Shown here: positions 26,548-35,896 of the stretch, one piece after another
Position numbering within the stretch: the stretch's first letter is position 1
Layout of the letters: each line of letters begins with the position of its first letter
NCBI GenBank assembly: GCA_036374995.1
Contig: DASUSS010000093.1
Location: 62,001 to 126,000, forward strand
DNA from: SH-MAG3 sp036374995
Lineage (GTDB): Bacteria > Gemmatimonadota > Gemmatimonadetes > Longimicrobiales > RSA9
DNA: 64,000 bases
Direction of reading: 5' to 3'
The notes under the pieces: model-generated
The model's database searches: none
Told to the model about the DNA's origin: nothing
Seen by the model: the letters and a program-made list of their open reading frames with translations, nothing else
Made by a program: the position numbers and the translations under genes

Positions 26548-27384
26548 CTACAGCCTGAACTCCTGGAACAGCCGCTTCTCCTGCTCGCCTTCGATCAGCG
26601 CCTCCAGCTCGACGTACGGCTCGAGTCCGCTGCCGGCGAGCTTCTCGCGGAACAGCTGGTCGAGCTGGAACACGCCGGCGGAATTCGACATCTCGATGAT
26701 CAGGCGCACCGGCTTGTCGGCTCCGCTCTCGATGTGCACGGCCTCGATGGCGGCGGCGGAGATCGAGTGGATGCTGACGGAGCCATGCGAGAACGGGATG
26801 CGGGAGCGGCCCTTCGCCATGTCGAGCGCATCGGCGATGCGGACGATACCGGCCTCGAGCGTGAGTGGTTTGCCGCCCGACCGGTGTGCGATGATCGCGT
26901 GCAGCGTCTCGGCGATCATGATCGCGGCAGTGCGCGGATCGTAGATGGGGCCGAACAGCTCCTGGAGTTTCGGCCGGGCGAGGAACAGCGAGAACGCCTC
27001 GTGGTCGGAGCGGTGGATGGACATGCCGATGTCGTGAAGCAGTGCAGCCGCCGCCACGATCACCTCGCCATCGCGCGGGTCCATGGCATAGTTTCGGACC
27101 ACGGACGGCTCGACGCCGCCGTCGACCAGCAGGCGGTACAGCTTGACCGCGATGTTCATCACGATCTTCACGTGGACCGGCCCGTGGTCCGTCATGCCGA
27201 GCCGCTCGATCGCGTTGACGTTCGCCGCCAGCCACAGCGCGTACAGCTCGTCATCGGCGTTGACCCGCTCGATGAAGGCGCGCAGCCGGTCGTTGCGCCG
27301 GTCCGGCACGTTCATCTCGATCCGGCGGTCGAAGCGCGCCTCCACGCTGCGGCCGTATTCCTCCAGCTGATCCGTATCGTCCAT
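26548..27384 (-). CDS. HD-domain phosphohydrolase
   Basis: 278 residues. The HD metal ligands are visible in order: His in TDHGPVHV, the HD pair in ALLHDIGMSIHRSDHE, and a downstream Asp in VRIADALDMAKGRSR. This fits a metal-dependent phosphohydrolase acting on nucleotides or a related phosphate ester. The substrate cannot be told. The ATG at 27384 has AGAGGG eight bases upstream. It lies just beyond a hairpin following the histone-like gene and is probably transcribed separately from it. Confidence 0.85.
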   Translation of the reverse strand: MDDTDQLEEYGRSVEARFDRRIEMNVPDRRNDRLRAFIERVNADDELYALWLAANVNAIERLGMTDHGPVHVKIVMNIAVKLYRLLVDGGVEPSVVRNYAMDPRDGEVIVAAAALLHDIGMSIHRSDHEAFSLFLARPKLQELFGPIYDPRTAAIMIAETLHAIIAHRSGGKPLTLEAGIVRIADALDMAKGRSRIPFSHGSVSIHSISAAAIEAVHIESGADKPVRLIIEMSNSAGVFQLDQLFREKLAGSGLEPYVELEALIEGEQEKRLFQEFRL

Positions 27385-27405
27385 GCATGCACCCTCTGAG
27401 ATGAG

Positions 27406-27434
27406 GAAAGCGCCACAGGCTGCCCCGTGGCGCT
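27406..27434 (-). terminator. Possible weak terminator after the histone H1-like gene
   Basis: An 8-bp perfect stem AGCGCCAC/GTGGCGCT (27409-27416 with 27427-27434) with a 10-base loop is followed on the minus strand by TTTC only. A second small hairpin (GACGCCG/CGGCGTC) lies near 27451-27467. The short T-run makes it a weak call. Confidence 0.4.
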
Positions 27435-27473
27435 CCCCCTTCACCACATCGACGCCGCTGCGGCGTCGTCCAT

Positions 27474-28145
27474 CTAACGGCCAGGCATCCGATCGCGAAG
27501 CGCGTCGAAGCCGCTCCGCACTGTGCCCGCTGCTGCACTCATGGCATTCTCCGCCGTCGCCTTCAGGCCGCCATTGCCGGCGGCACTCTTCTTCGCGGCG
27601 GATTTCCGGGAGCCCTTTCGGGCACCCTTGCGGGCGCCCTTTCGAGCACCCTTCCGAGCCGTCGACTTCCGGGCACCCTTGCGGGCACCCTTACGCGCCG
27701 TCGACTTCCGCGCACCCTTCCGGGCGCCCTTGCGAGCACCCTTACGCGCCGTCGACTTGCGCGCGCCCTTCCGTGCGCCCTTCCGCGCCGACTTCTTCGC
27801 GGTCGAGCGACGAGCCGTCGACTTGCGTGCTGCCTTGCGGGCGCCCTTACGCGCACCCTTACGCGCACCCTTGCGCGCGCCCTTGCGCGCCGTCGACTTG
27901 CGTGCGCCCTTACGCGCACCCTTGCGTGCGCCCTTGCGCGCCGACTTCTTGGCGGCCGAACGCTTGGCCGTCGTCCGACGCGCAGCCGTCCGCTTCGCGG
28001 CCTTGCGCGCGCCCTTGCGGGCCGTGCGGCGACGTGCCGACTTCTTTGCAGCGGTCCGCGTCGAAGCCCGGCGGGCTGCCGGCTTGCGACGGGGCTTGGC
28101 CTTCGACTTCTTCGCTGCACCCTTGGTGCTACGACGTGCTGCCAT
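27474..28145 (-). CDS. Histone H1-like Lys/Arg/Ala-repeat DNA-binding protein
   Basis: 223 residues. From about residue 5 to 195 it is almost entirely Lys, Arg, Ala, Gly, Ser and Thr, built from tandem KGAR, KSTAR and KKSAR units. This is the composition of eukaryotic H1 tails and of bacterial HctB/AlgP-type proteins. The last ~30 residues differ (GLKATAENAMSAAAGTVRSG) and may form a helix. It should be highly basic and bind DNA without sequence preference. The ATG at 28145 has AAGGAG seven bases upstream. The coding DNA is itself a tandem repeat, so copy number may vary between strains. Lysines are plausible targets for the SET protein at 39681 (inference). Confidence 0.9.
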   Translation of the reverse strand: MAARRSTKGAAKKSKAKPRRKPAARRASTRTAAKKSARRRTARKGARKAAKRTAARRTTAKRSAAKKSARKGARKGARKGARKSTARKGARKGARKGARKGARKAARKSTARRSTAKKSARKGARKGARKSTARKGARKGARKGARKSTARKGARKGARKSTARKGARKGARKGARKGSRKSAAKKSAAGNGGLKATAENAMSAAAGTVRSGFDALRDRMPGR

Positions 28146-28586
28146 GTGCACTCCTTGTTGCGGTGGCCGAGTCGACATTCCCGTTCGCTTCCGGCCGCTG
28201 GACGCGTCCGTCGGATCCGACGTTCTGCACCGCCCGACTGCACGGCAATTTCGGAACCGGGTTCCGCGTCGCGCGACACCCATGCGAAGCGAGATGTCGT
28301 TTGACAGTGAGAACAGCGTAAACGCACTCGTTCGAAAACACAAGAACTTTCTTGTGCGCTCAAACCCGCGAGCATCGCGTGGCGACTCAGCTTGGATGCA
28401 TCCGGGCCGACATCGAAACCTGCAAAAGTCGTGTGCGCGGATGTTCCCGCGGCCTCGCGAGCGTCCCCGTCGGCAGTGCGACGACACCCGTGCTTCACTC
28501 TCCGGGCAACCTTTGCGCGGCCCGCGGGATCACACTTCTCCGAGTCACGCGGTGTGCAGCCGCAGCATCATTCACGGAGGGCAGAG
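28146..28586. other. Divergent intergenic region, 441 bases, no gene
   Basis: The region separates the minus-strand H1-like gene from the plus-strand beta-propeller gene, so it must hold two divergent promoters. I see no convincing -35/-10 pair for either. A TTGACA at 28301-28306 has no -10 at usable spacing. The clearest element is the palindrome at 28339-28356. An AT-richer patch lies at about 28295-28355. Confidence 0.6.
28339..28356. promoter_or_regulatory. Perfect 18-base palindrome, candidate operator
   Basis: CACAAGAACTTTCTTGTG is a perfect 8-bp inverted repeat with a 2-base centre. It lies in the divergent region between the H1-like gene and the beta-propeller gene, within its most AT-rich part. 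The form fits a dimeric regulator binding site; the regulator is unknown. Confidence 0.4.
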
Positions 28587-29852
28587 ATGACGAACGGCAC
28601 TCGATGGGCCGTGGGTCTGGCGATCGCACTGGCGACCGCCTCACCCGCCGCAGCGCAGCAGACGGTGAGGCTCCCGGCGAAGGATGCAGTCCTGACGGAT
28701 CGACCGACCGACGTCTATACGGTCGGCACGGTCGAGGGCCGCGACTGGGAAATGTTTTCCGACATCCGCGCACTTGGTTTCGACCGCAACGACAACCTGT
28801 ACGTCCTCGACGGACAGAACTTTCGGGTCGTCGTCCTCGATGCGCGCGGCAGGTTCGTGCGACAGTTCGGCAAGCAGGGCGGCGGCCCCGGCGAGCTCCA
28901 GGCACCCCTGTCGCTCGACGTCGCGCCAGACGGCACGGTCGTCGTCAGCGACATCGGCAACCGCGCCTTCATACTGTTCACGCCCGCGGGTGAATACATC
29001 CGGAACGTGCCGTTCGCCGACGAGCTCGGATTCCCGATCGGCGGAGTCGTCGCCGACGCCTCCGGCGGCGTGATCTCACGCTCGACGCCGCGCCTGCGAC
29101 CGGATCAGCCGCCGACGGAGAACGCACGTTTCTCCACCATCCTCCGACAGAGTCTGGATGGTCCCGACGCGCAGGTCACACCGCTCTATCGCGTGCCGAT
29201 GACACCGCCCCGCGTGCTCGATGCCGGCGGCTCGGGCGGTCAGCGACGCGTCACGGCGATCAGGATGGACCCGGTGTTCGGCGCGCGTCCGACGTTCGGC
29301 GCACTGCGTGATGGGCTGGCCGTGCATCATGAGACGGAGTACGGCATCCGCATCCTGGACGCGAATGGCCGCCACGTGCGCACGCTGGCGCGTGACTTCG
29401 AGCCGAGGAAGGTAACGAAGAAGGATCAGGAGGAGTGGCAGAAGCGACGCGAGCAGGAGGAAGCGAATGGCGGGGGCCCGCGCACCGTCATCATGTCGCG
29501 GTCGGACGGCGCGAGCCCGTCCGTCTCGATCGGCCGCGGCGGCAATCGCGGGCCGGGAACGGAGACGCTGCGCATGACGCTCGAAAACACGCCGTTCGCG
29601 GAATACATGTCCGTGGTCACGTCGATCCGCACCGATCCGCAGGGCCGCATCTGGGTGCAGCGGCGGCACGCCGACGGCAGTGCGGCGGGTCCGATCGACC
29701 TCCTCATGCCGGACGGCCGCTACATCGGGACGCTCGCGCCACAGCCGCTGCCGAACGCGGTGAGCGCATCGGGCCTCGCCGCGTGGATCCTCACGGATGA
29801 GCTCGGCGTGGAGAAGGTCGCCGTACGGCGTCTGCCGTCATCGTGGCGCTGA
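28587..29852 (+). CDS. Exported 6-bladed beta-propeller (NHL-like) protein
   Basis: 421 residues. A cleavable signal peptide (about 1-23, ending ATASPAAAQQ) is followed by NHL/6-bladed propeller repeats, for example IRALGFDRNDNLYVLDGQN, KQGGGPGELQAP and VAPDGTVVVSD. A charged insertion around 270-310 (KKDQEEWQKRREQEEANGGG) interrupts the propeller. The ATG at 28587 has GGAGG at good spacing. Such secreted propellers are abundant in Gemmatimonadota and Bacteroidetes; no ligand can be named. It points toward the RND operon but is separated by 315 bases. Confidence 0.8.
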   Translation: MTNGTRWAVGLAIALATASPAAAQQTVRLPAKDAVLTDRPTDVYTVGTVEGRDWEMFSDIRALGFDRNDNLYVLDGQNFRVVVLDARGRFVRQFGKQGGGPGELQAPLSLDVAPDGTVVVSDIGNRAFILFTPAGEYIRNVPFADELGFPIGGVVADASGGVISRSTPRLRPDQPPTENARFSTILRQSLDGPDAQVTPLYRVPMTPPRVLDAGGSGGQRRVTAIRMDPVFGARPTFGALRDGLAVHHETEYGIRILDANGRHVRTLARDFEPRKVTKKDQEEWQKRREQEEANGGGPRTVIMSRSDGASPSVSIGRGGNRGPGTETLRMTLENTPFAEYMSVVTSIRTDPQGRIWVQRRHADGSAAGPIDLLMPDGRYIGTLAPQPLPNAVSASGLAAWILTDELGVEKVAVRRLPSSWR

Positions 29853-30167
29853 TGCGGGCGCCGACGGGCAGATACACGCGCGTACGCGTGAGAGCGCGTA
29901 CGCGCTCCGAGCCTGCCGCGGAGTCGCGTCCCGATCCGACTGCGGGCCGATGCATGGCCCCGTGGGACACCACCGTGCCTTGCGTAAGCTTGTGATTTCC
30001 TACACCTTGAGGGCGGTTGCCGCGGCACGCGTTCCCTGCCCTCGCAGGCCGCTCCAGGACACGATCGATCCAATCCCGTACGCGGACCGTGGAGCCGACG
30101 CCCCGGCACCCGGACCCTGGCCGGCCGGCACCTTCCCGGCCCTCTCCCGCTCTTCAGGACATGCCGC
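29853..30167 (+). other. Intergenic region upstream of the RND operon
   Basis: 315 bases with no credible gene. It contains two direct copies of GCGCGTACGCG (29878-29888 and 29894-29904); the second is the core of the perfect palindrome AGCGCGTACGCGCT (29893-29906). Further on, TTGCGT with TACACC 15 bases later near 29980-30006 is only a weak promoter candidate. Confidence 0.5.
29878..29906. repeat. Paired 11-base palindromic repeats upstream of efflux operon
   Basis: GCGCGTACGCG occurs twice, 5 bases apart, and the right copy extends to a 14-base perfect palindrome. The position 270 bases before the adaptor gene would suit an operator, but a simple hairpin at the end of the upstream gene is equally possible. 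Confidence 0.4.
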
Positions 30168-31361
30168 ATGAGAGTCTCGAAACGAGTTGTCATCGCAGCG
30201 GCGGTACTGCTGGTACTGTCCCTGTCGGGCATCGGCGTGTATCTGCGCATCAGCGATCACCGTGAAGCGTCCGCCGAGACCCCGCAGCAGTCCGATGGCG
30301 ACCTGCCGGCGAACTCCGCGGCGGACGCGTTCAGCACGGACCTCGCGGTTGCTGTCGAGGGTGCGGAAGTGGTCCGCGACACGCTCGTGCTCACCGTGGA
30401 TGGGAACGGCGAGGCGGCGTCCTGGCGGCAGACTGCACTGCGGTCTCAGGTGAGCGGGCAGGTCCGCGCGGTGCGGGTCGTAGAGAACCGCGCGGTTGCG
30501 CAGGGCTCCGTCCTGATCGAGATCGATCCGACCGAATACGGCCTCGCGCTCGAGGAGGCGCAGGCGCGGCTGCGTCAGGCGGAAGTCGCCTACCGGGAGA
30601 CGATCCTGGGTGATGACCGCATAGAGGACCCGCGGGTGCGGGCGGAGCGCGACAGTGCCGCGCGCGCGCGCAGCGGCCTGGACGCGGCACGCGTCGCGGT
30701 GGCACGCGCGGAGAACGATCTGCGCCGCACCCGGATCGCCGCGCCCTTCGCCGGGCGGATCGCGAACCTGAAGGTGGTGCCCGGGCAGTTCGTGAGCCCG
30801 GGAGACGAGCTGCTGACGGTGCAGTCGATGGATCCGATTCGCGTCGACATCAACGTCATGGAGGGCAGCATCGGCTACCTCGCCGCGGGGCGCACGGCGC
30901 GCGTGACGTTCTCCGCCTTCAAGGGCGAGGTGTTCGCGGGTCGTGTCGAGACGATCAATCCGGTAGTCGAGCAGGAATCGCGCACGGCGCGCGTGAGTCT
31001 CTCGGTCCGAAATCCCAACGGCCGGATCCTGCCCGGCATGTTCGCCCAGGCGGCCCTGCCGGCGCAGCGGTTCCCCGACCGCATCCTGGTGCCGCGCCAG
31101 GCGGTGCTCGAGCGCGACGTCGACCGGCGCCAGCTCGTGTTCGTGTTCGAGGGCGAGGGCGACCGCGGTCGGGCGAAGTGGCGGTACGTCACGACGGGTC
31201 TGAGCAACGCGGAGTACGTCGAGATCGTGGAGAATCCGGATACCGAGATGCTCGCGCCGGGCGAGATCGTGCTCGTCGCCGGTCACTACACGCTCCAGCA
31301 CGACATCCCGGTTCGGCTCGTCGACAACGTGGTGCGGGCCGAGGGAGCGAGGCCGCAATGA
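30168..31361 (+). CDS. RND efflux periplasmic adaptor (membrane fusion protein)
   Basis: 397 residues. The N-terminal hydrophobic segment (about 6-27) anchors it in the inner membrane. The lipoyl half-motifs (SQVSGQVRAVRVVENRAV and IAAPFAGRIANLKVVPGQFV) flank a helical hairpin at about 115-180, followed by beta-barrel and membrane-proximal domains. It bridges the RND pump and the outer-membrane channel. Its stop overlaps the TolC-type gene by four bases (ATGA). One adaptor serves two pump genes here. The substrate is not predictable. Confidence 0.92.
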   Translation: MRVSKRVVIAAAVLLVLSLSGIGVYLRISDHREASAETPQQSDGDLPANSAADAFSTDLAVAVEGAEVVRDTLVLTVDGNGEAASWRQTALRSQVSGQVRAVRVVENRAVAQGSVLIEIDPTEYGLALEEAQARLRQAEVAYRETILGDDRIEDPRVRAERDSAARARSGLDAARVAVARAENDLRRTRIAAPFAGRIANLKVVPGQFVSPGDELLTVQSMDPIRVDINVMEGSIGYLAAGRTARVTFSAFKGEVFAGRVETINPVVEQESRTARVSLSVRNPNGRILPGMFAQAALPAQRFPDRILVPRQAVLERDVDRRQLVFVFEGEGDRGRAKWRYVTTGLSNAEYVEIVENPDTEMLAPGEIVLVAGHYTLQHDIPVRLVDNVVRAEGARPQ

Positions 31362-32710
31362 TCGGGGCGCGGCACACGGCCATGCTCGCAGCGCTGCTGG
31401 CCGGCGCGCTGCCCGCGTCGGCCCAGCAGGCGCCCACGGTGCTGACGCTCGACGAGGCGCTGCGCATCGCGCGCGGTGCCAATCCGGAGTTCCTGCGGAG
31501 TGCCAACGATCTGGATGTGGCCGGGAGCGCCGTCCGCTCCGCGTGGGGTGCGTTCCTGCCGAACCTGAGCACGTCGATGAGCTTCAGCGGTTCGCGCTCG
31601 ACGACGCTCGTCGGTACGGATCCCTTCGGTGACCCGTTGCCGTCGCCGCAGCCGGTGACATCGAAGCGGAGCTCGGCCAGCCAGGGCGTGAGCACGTCGC
31701 TGACCCTGTTCGATGGCGGCGCGACATTGCGGAACCTCCAGGCCCGGCGTGCGGCGTTCGCCGGCGTGGATGCCCTGATCCGGGTGCAGGCCGTCCAGCT
31801 GGAGGCGCGCGTGGCGCGCGAGTACTTCCAGGCCGTGCGCGCGCTGCGCACGATCGCGCTCGAGCAGACGCTGCTCGCCTCGGCGCGCGAGCGGCTCGAC
31901 CGGACGGAGGCGCTGCTTCGACTGGCCGCGCGCAATCGGGAGGACGTGCTCGGGGCGCGTGCCGACGTGGCGCAGGCGGAGCAGAACATGGAACGGGCGC
32001 GCGGCGAGGCCGACAAGGCGCGGCTCACGCTCGCCGCGACGCTCGGGATGGATCCCACGACGAGCATCACGGTCGACACCGTGCTGCCGGCCGTGTTCGA
32101 TCCGGCGGAGCTGGATGTCGAGGCGCTGGTCGCGAACGCGCTCGCGAGCAGTCCCATCGTCCGGCAGCGCGACGCGGCACTGCGGTCCGCGAAGTACGGC
32201 GCGTCGGCTGCGCGCGGCCGGCGGCTGCCGAGCATCCGGGCGAGCGCAGGCTACAACCGCGGCGTATCGGCGACCGGCTATGAGGCGTTCGGCGATCTCA
32301 ATCCCGACAAGAACTACGGCTTCAGCTTCGGCCTGAGCTTCGACCTTCCGCTGTTCAGCCGGTTCCAGACATCGGATGCGATCGAGCAGGCGGACGCTGC
32401 GGCTGCGGATGCGCAGCACGAGCTGCGCAGCGCGCAGCTCGCGGTGGAGCGGGACGTGCGCGCGGCCGTGATCGACCTGGAGAACGCGCACCGGACGCTG
32501 CTCCTCGCCCAGGAACAGGTCGAGTACAACCGCGAGCGGCAGCAGCTGGCACAGGACCGCTATTCGCTCGGCGGCTCGGACTTCATCACGCTCCAGAACG
32601 TGATCGACCGGACCGCGGAATCGGAGCGCCAGGCGGTCGAGGCGCTGTTCGGCTTCATCAACGCCCGCATCGTCCTGGAGGAGAAGCTCGGCCACCGACT
32701 GGAGCGCTGA
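31358..32710 (+). CDS. TolC-family outer-membrane efflux channel
   Basis: 450 residues. A signal peptide (ending ALPASAQQA) precedes two tandem OEP repeats with the long-helix pattern (LTLDEALRIARGANPEFLRS, VAREYFQAVRALRTIALEQ; second copy from about residue 255). No lipobox Cys is seen, so it is TolC-like rather than an acylated OprM-type protein. The start at 31358 is set by the ATGA overlap and the signal peptide. It lies three bases before the first pump gene. Confidence 0.92.
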   Translation: MIGARHTAMLAALLAGALPASAQQAPTVLTLDEALRIARGANPEFLRSANDLDVAGSAVRSAWGAFLPNLSTSMSFSGSRSTTLVGTDPFGDPLPSPQPVTSKRSSASQGVSTSLTLFDGGATLRNLQARRAAFAGVDALIRVQAVQLEARVAREYFQAVRALRTIALEQTLLASARERLDRTEALLRLAARNREDVLGARADVAQAEQNMERARGEADKARLTLAATLGMDPTTSITVDTVLPAVFDPAELDVEALVANALASSPIVRQRDAALRSAKYGASAARGRRLPSIRASAGYNRGVSATGYEAFGDLNPDKNYGFSFGLSFDLPLFSRFQTSDAIEQADAAAADAQHELRSAQLAVERDVRAAVIDLENAHRTLLLAQEQVEYNRERQQLAQDRYSLGGSDFITLQNVIDRTAESERQAVEALFGFINARIVLEEKLGHRLER

Positions 32711-32713
32711 GCC

Positions 32714-35700
32714 ATGTCGCTGCCCGGGCTGTCGATCAGCCGGCCGGTCGCCGTGGCGATGTTCTTCATCGCCGTCGTCTTCCTCGGCGTCATCTCGTTC
32801 ACGCGCCTGCCCGTCGATCTCCTGCCGGACATCGCGTACCCCAGGCTGGTCATCTATACGGGCAATCCTGACACGGGTCCCGCCGAGATCGAGCGGTTCA
32901 TCACCGAGCCGATCGAGGCGGCCGTCAGCCGCGTCCCCGGCGTGGAGCATGTCGAGAGCGTGAGCCGCGAGGGCGTCTCCATGGTCGTGCTGCGCTTCGC
33001 GTGGGGCACGGACATGGACTTCGCCGCACTGAACGTGCGCGAGAACCTCGACGGGCTGCGCGGCTCGCTGCCCGAGCGCGCCGAGCGGCCGGTCGTGCTG
33101 CGAACGGATCCGCGCAGCGAGCCGATCATGTCGATCAGCGCGGCTGCCGAGATGGACCTGTGGTCGCTGAAGGATCTCACGGAGACCGTCTTCCGGCGGC
33201 GGCTCGAGCAGATCGATGGAGTGGCGGAGGCGGCGATCACGGGCGGCCTCGAGCGCGAGATCCACGTGGATGTCGATCCGACGCTGCTCCAGAGCTACGG
33301 CGTGACGATCGACCAGATCGCGACGGCACTGGCCGCCGCGAACACGAGCGCGCAGAGCGGCACGATTCGCCAGGGCCGGTTCCGCTACGCGCTGCGCACG
33401 CTGGGCGAGCTGCAGACCGTCGAGCAGATCGGCGGCATTGTGATCACGCAGCAGAACGCCGAGGGTGGGCCCGGCGGCCGCATCCTGCTGCGCGACCTGG
33501 CCACGATCGAGGACGGCTTCCGCGAGCGGGAGTCGATGGCGCGCTACAACGGCCGTGAGGCGATCGGCCTGCTCGTCTTCAAGGAGTCCGGCGCGAACAC
33601 GGTGCGCGTGGCCGAGCGCGTCGAGGAAGTCCTCGCCGAGCTGCGCGAGGAGTACCCGCTCGTCACGGCCGACATCGCGATGAGCCAGGCCGGCTTCGTT
33701 TCCAGCGCGATCGCCAACCTGATCCAGGAGATGATCCTCGGCGCAGTCCTCGCCTTCCTGGTGCTGATGGTGTTCCTGCGCGATCCCCGCTACCCGATCG
33801 CGATCTCGCTGGCAATCCCGATCTCCGTCATCGCGACGTTCGGCCTGTTCCACCTCTCCGGAGTGTCGATCAACATCATGAGCCTGGGCGGGCTCGCGCT
33901 CGGCATCGGCATGCTCGTGGACAACTCGATCGTCGTCATCGAGAACGTGTTCCGGCACCGCGAGAAGGGGCTCGGCGCCGCGGCGGCGGCGGCGCTCGGC
34001 ACGAAGGAGGTGCAGCGCGCCATCACGGCTTCCACACTGACGACGATCGCCGTGTTCGGGCCGATCATCTACGTCGAGGGCGTGGCCGGCGAGATGTTCG
34101 CCTCGCTCTCCTTTGCCGTCGCCTTCTCGCTGCTCGCGAGCCTCGCGGTCGCGGTCACGCTGCTGCCTACCATGGCCGCGCGCTGGACCGGCCCCGTGAA
34201 CCCATCCGGTGGCTGGTTCACCGTCCCGTTCCGCCGGCCGCTCGACGCGTTCGACCGCTTCTGGGACCGCGCCGCGGACACCTACCAGGGATCGCTCGAC
34301 GCCGCGCTGCGTCACCGCACCCGTGTCCTCGCCGCATCCGTGCTGCTGCTCGCGCTCGCGATTCCGATCGCGCTCACGCTGCCGCGCAGCGTGCTGCCGG
34401 ACGTGGACCAGGGCGAGTTCCGTGCGCGACTCGAGCTGCCGCGCGGCACGCCGCTCGAGCGGACGGCGCAGATCGCCACCCGCCTCGAGCAGCTCATCCG
34501 CGAGGACGATGCGGTGGACGCCGTCTTCTCCCGCATCGGCAGACAGGCCGCCGTGGTCGGCATGGACGAGGAGAACAGCGGCCTGAACACGGCACTGCTG
34601 GAGGTACGGCTGCACGAGGGCGAGCGCACGTCCGACGTGCTGGCCCGGTTACGGCCGAAGCTCGCCGGTCTGCCATCGGGCAGCATCGCGCTCGAGACGG
34701 GACAGGCGACGGCTCTGGGCCGGCTGCTCGGCGCGGGCGAGGCTGACCTGGCGGTGCGGATCCGCGGCGAAGACACCGACTCCGCGATGGCGTACGCCGC
34801 GCTCGTCGCGGAACGGATGCGCGACGTCCCGGAGGTCACGAACGTGCACGTCGGCGTGGAGCTCGGTCAGCCGGAGTTCATCGTGGAGATCGACCGCGAG
34901 CGCGCGGCCGCGTTCGGGATCAACCCGACGGAGATCGTGACCGTGATCGAGAACGCGATGCGCGGCAGAGCGGCCGCCAATCCGTTCGTCGCGTTCGACC
35001 GGAAGATCCCGATCATCGTTCGGCTGCCGGACGAGGAGCGGCGATCGCTCCAGACGCTGGACTTCCTGACCGTCCGTGGCGTGCCGGTGCGCGAGCTGAT
35101 CCGCATTCGTGAATCCGTCGGCCCCGTCGAGATCCCGCGGCTCGATCAGAGCCGTGTGATTCCCGTCTATGCCGACGCTGCGGGCCGGGATGTGGACGCC
35201 GCCGTCGGCGCCGTCGAGGCGACGCTCGCGCCGACCCCGCCGACTCCGCCCATGCGCTTCGAGATCGGCGGCGAGAACGAGGAGATGCGTCGCAGCTTCC
35301 GCGAGCTCACGTTCGCGTTCCTGCTGGCCCTGCTGCTCGTCTACATGATCCTGGCCGCCGAGTTCGAGTCCCTCGTCCAGCCGTTCACGGTCCTGCTCAG
35401 CGTGCCGCTCGGTCTCATCGGCGCCATCCTCGCGCTCTGGCTGTTCGGCGCCGGCATCAATACGGTCTCGCTCATCGGCATCGTCATTCTCGTCGGCATC
35501 GTCGACAACAACGCCGTAGTCATGATCGACTTCATCAACCATGCCCGCAGCGAGGGGGCGTCGGTCCACGATGCCATCCTCGAGGCCGGACGCGCGCGGC
35601 TCCGGCCCATCATCATGACCACGATCACCACGATGCTCGCGATCATGCCCATGATGCTCGGGCTCGGTGCCGGCGCGGGACTCCAGGCGCCGCTCGCGAT

Positions 35701-35896
35701 CGCCGTCTTCGGCGGCCTGTTCACGGCGACCGCACTCACCCTCCTCGTGATTCCGGTCGTCTACGAGAGTATCGCGACGGCGCAGGCCCGGCTGGCCCGC
35801 CGGCGTGTGCCCGTTCACCATACCGGCGCGCAGCGTCCCGCGGCCGGACCGGCGCTCGAGCACGAGGCCGCAGGCGGACGCGCGGGGGCCGACTGA
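32714..35896 (+). CDS. RND-family efflux pump, inner-membrane subunit 1
   Basis: 1060 residues, the full size of AcrB-type pumps with 12 membrane helices and two large periplasmic loops. The N-terminus (SISRPVAVAMFFIAVVFLGV) is typical. The TM4 proton-relay motif reads GMLVDNSIVVIENV near residue 402; a single Asp followed by Asn replaces the Asp-Asp pair of AcrB, as I recall from several other RND groups. The C-terminus has a short Ala/Gly/Pro-rich tail. The stop and the next start share a base (TGATG). The exported substrate is unknown. Confidence 0.93.
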   Translation: MSLPGLSISRPVAVAMFFIAVVFLGVISFTRLPVDLLPDIAYPRLVIYTGNPDTGPAEIERFITEPIEAAVSRVPGVEHVESVSREGVSMVVLRFAWGTDMDFAALNVRENLDGLRGSLPERAERPVVLRTDPRSEPIMSISAAAEMDLWSLKDLTETVFRRRLEQIDGVAEAAITGGLEREIHVDVDPTLLQSYGVTIDQIATALAAANTSAQSGTIRQGRFRYALRTLGELQTVEQIGGIVITQQNAEGGPGGRILLRDLATIEDGFRERESMARYNGREAIGLLVFKESGANTVRVAERVEEVLAELREEYPLVTADIAMSQAGFVSSAIANLIQEMILGAVLAFLVLMVFLRDPRYPIAISLAIPISVIATFGLFHLSGVSINIMSLGGLALGIGMLVDNSIVVIENVFRHREKGLGAAAAAALGTKEVQRAITASTLTTIAVFGPIIYVEGVAGEMFASLSFAVAFSLLASLAVAVTLLPTMAARWTGPVNPSGGWFTVPFRRPLDAFDRFWDRAADTYQGSLDAALRHRTRVLAASVLLLALAIPIALTLPRSVLPDVDQGEFRARLELPRGTPLERTAQIATRLEQLIREDDAVDAVFSRIGRQAAVVGMDEENSGLNTALLEVRLHEGERTSDVLARLRPKLAGLPSGSIALETGQATALGRLLGAGEADLAVRIRGEDTDSAMAYAALVAERMRDVPEVTNVHVGVELGQPEFIVEIDRERAAAFGINPTEIVTVIENAMRGRAAANPFVAFDRKIPIIVRLPDEERRSLQTLDFLTVRGVPVRELIRIRESVGPVEIPRLDQSRVIPVYADAAGRDVDAAVGAVEATLAPTPPTPPMRFEIGGENEEMRRSFRELTFAFLLALLLVYMILAAEFESLVQPFTVLLSVPLGLIGAILALWLFGAGINTVSLIGIVILVGIVDNNAVVMIDFINHARSEGASVHDAILEAGRARLRPIIMTTITTMLAIMPMMLGLGAGAGLQAPLAIAVFGGLFTATALTLLVIPVVYESIATAQARLARRRVPVHHTGAQRPAAGPALEHEAAGGRAGAD

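Noticed and set aside
28301..28306. Consensus TTGACA on the plus strand before the beta-propeller gene
   Set aside because: No -10-like hexamer occurs 16-18 bases downstream and the gene starts nearly 300 bases away.
31286..34615. A 1109-codon open frame on the minus strand
   Set aside because: It is antisense to the TolC and RND genes, which have strong family motifs. It shows only shadow composition (Arg, His, Asp, Gln).
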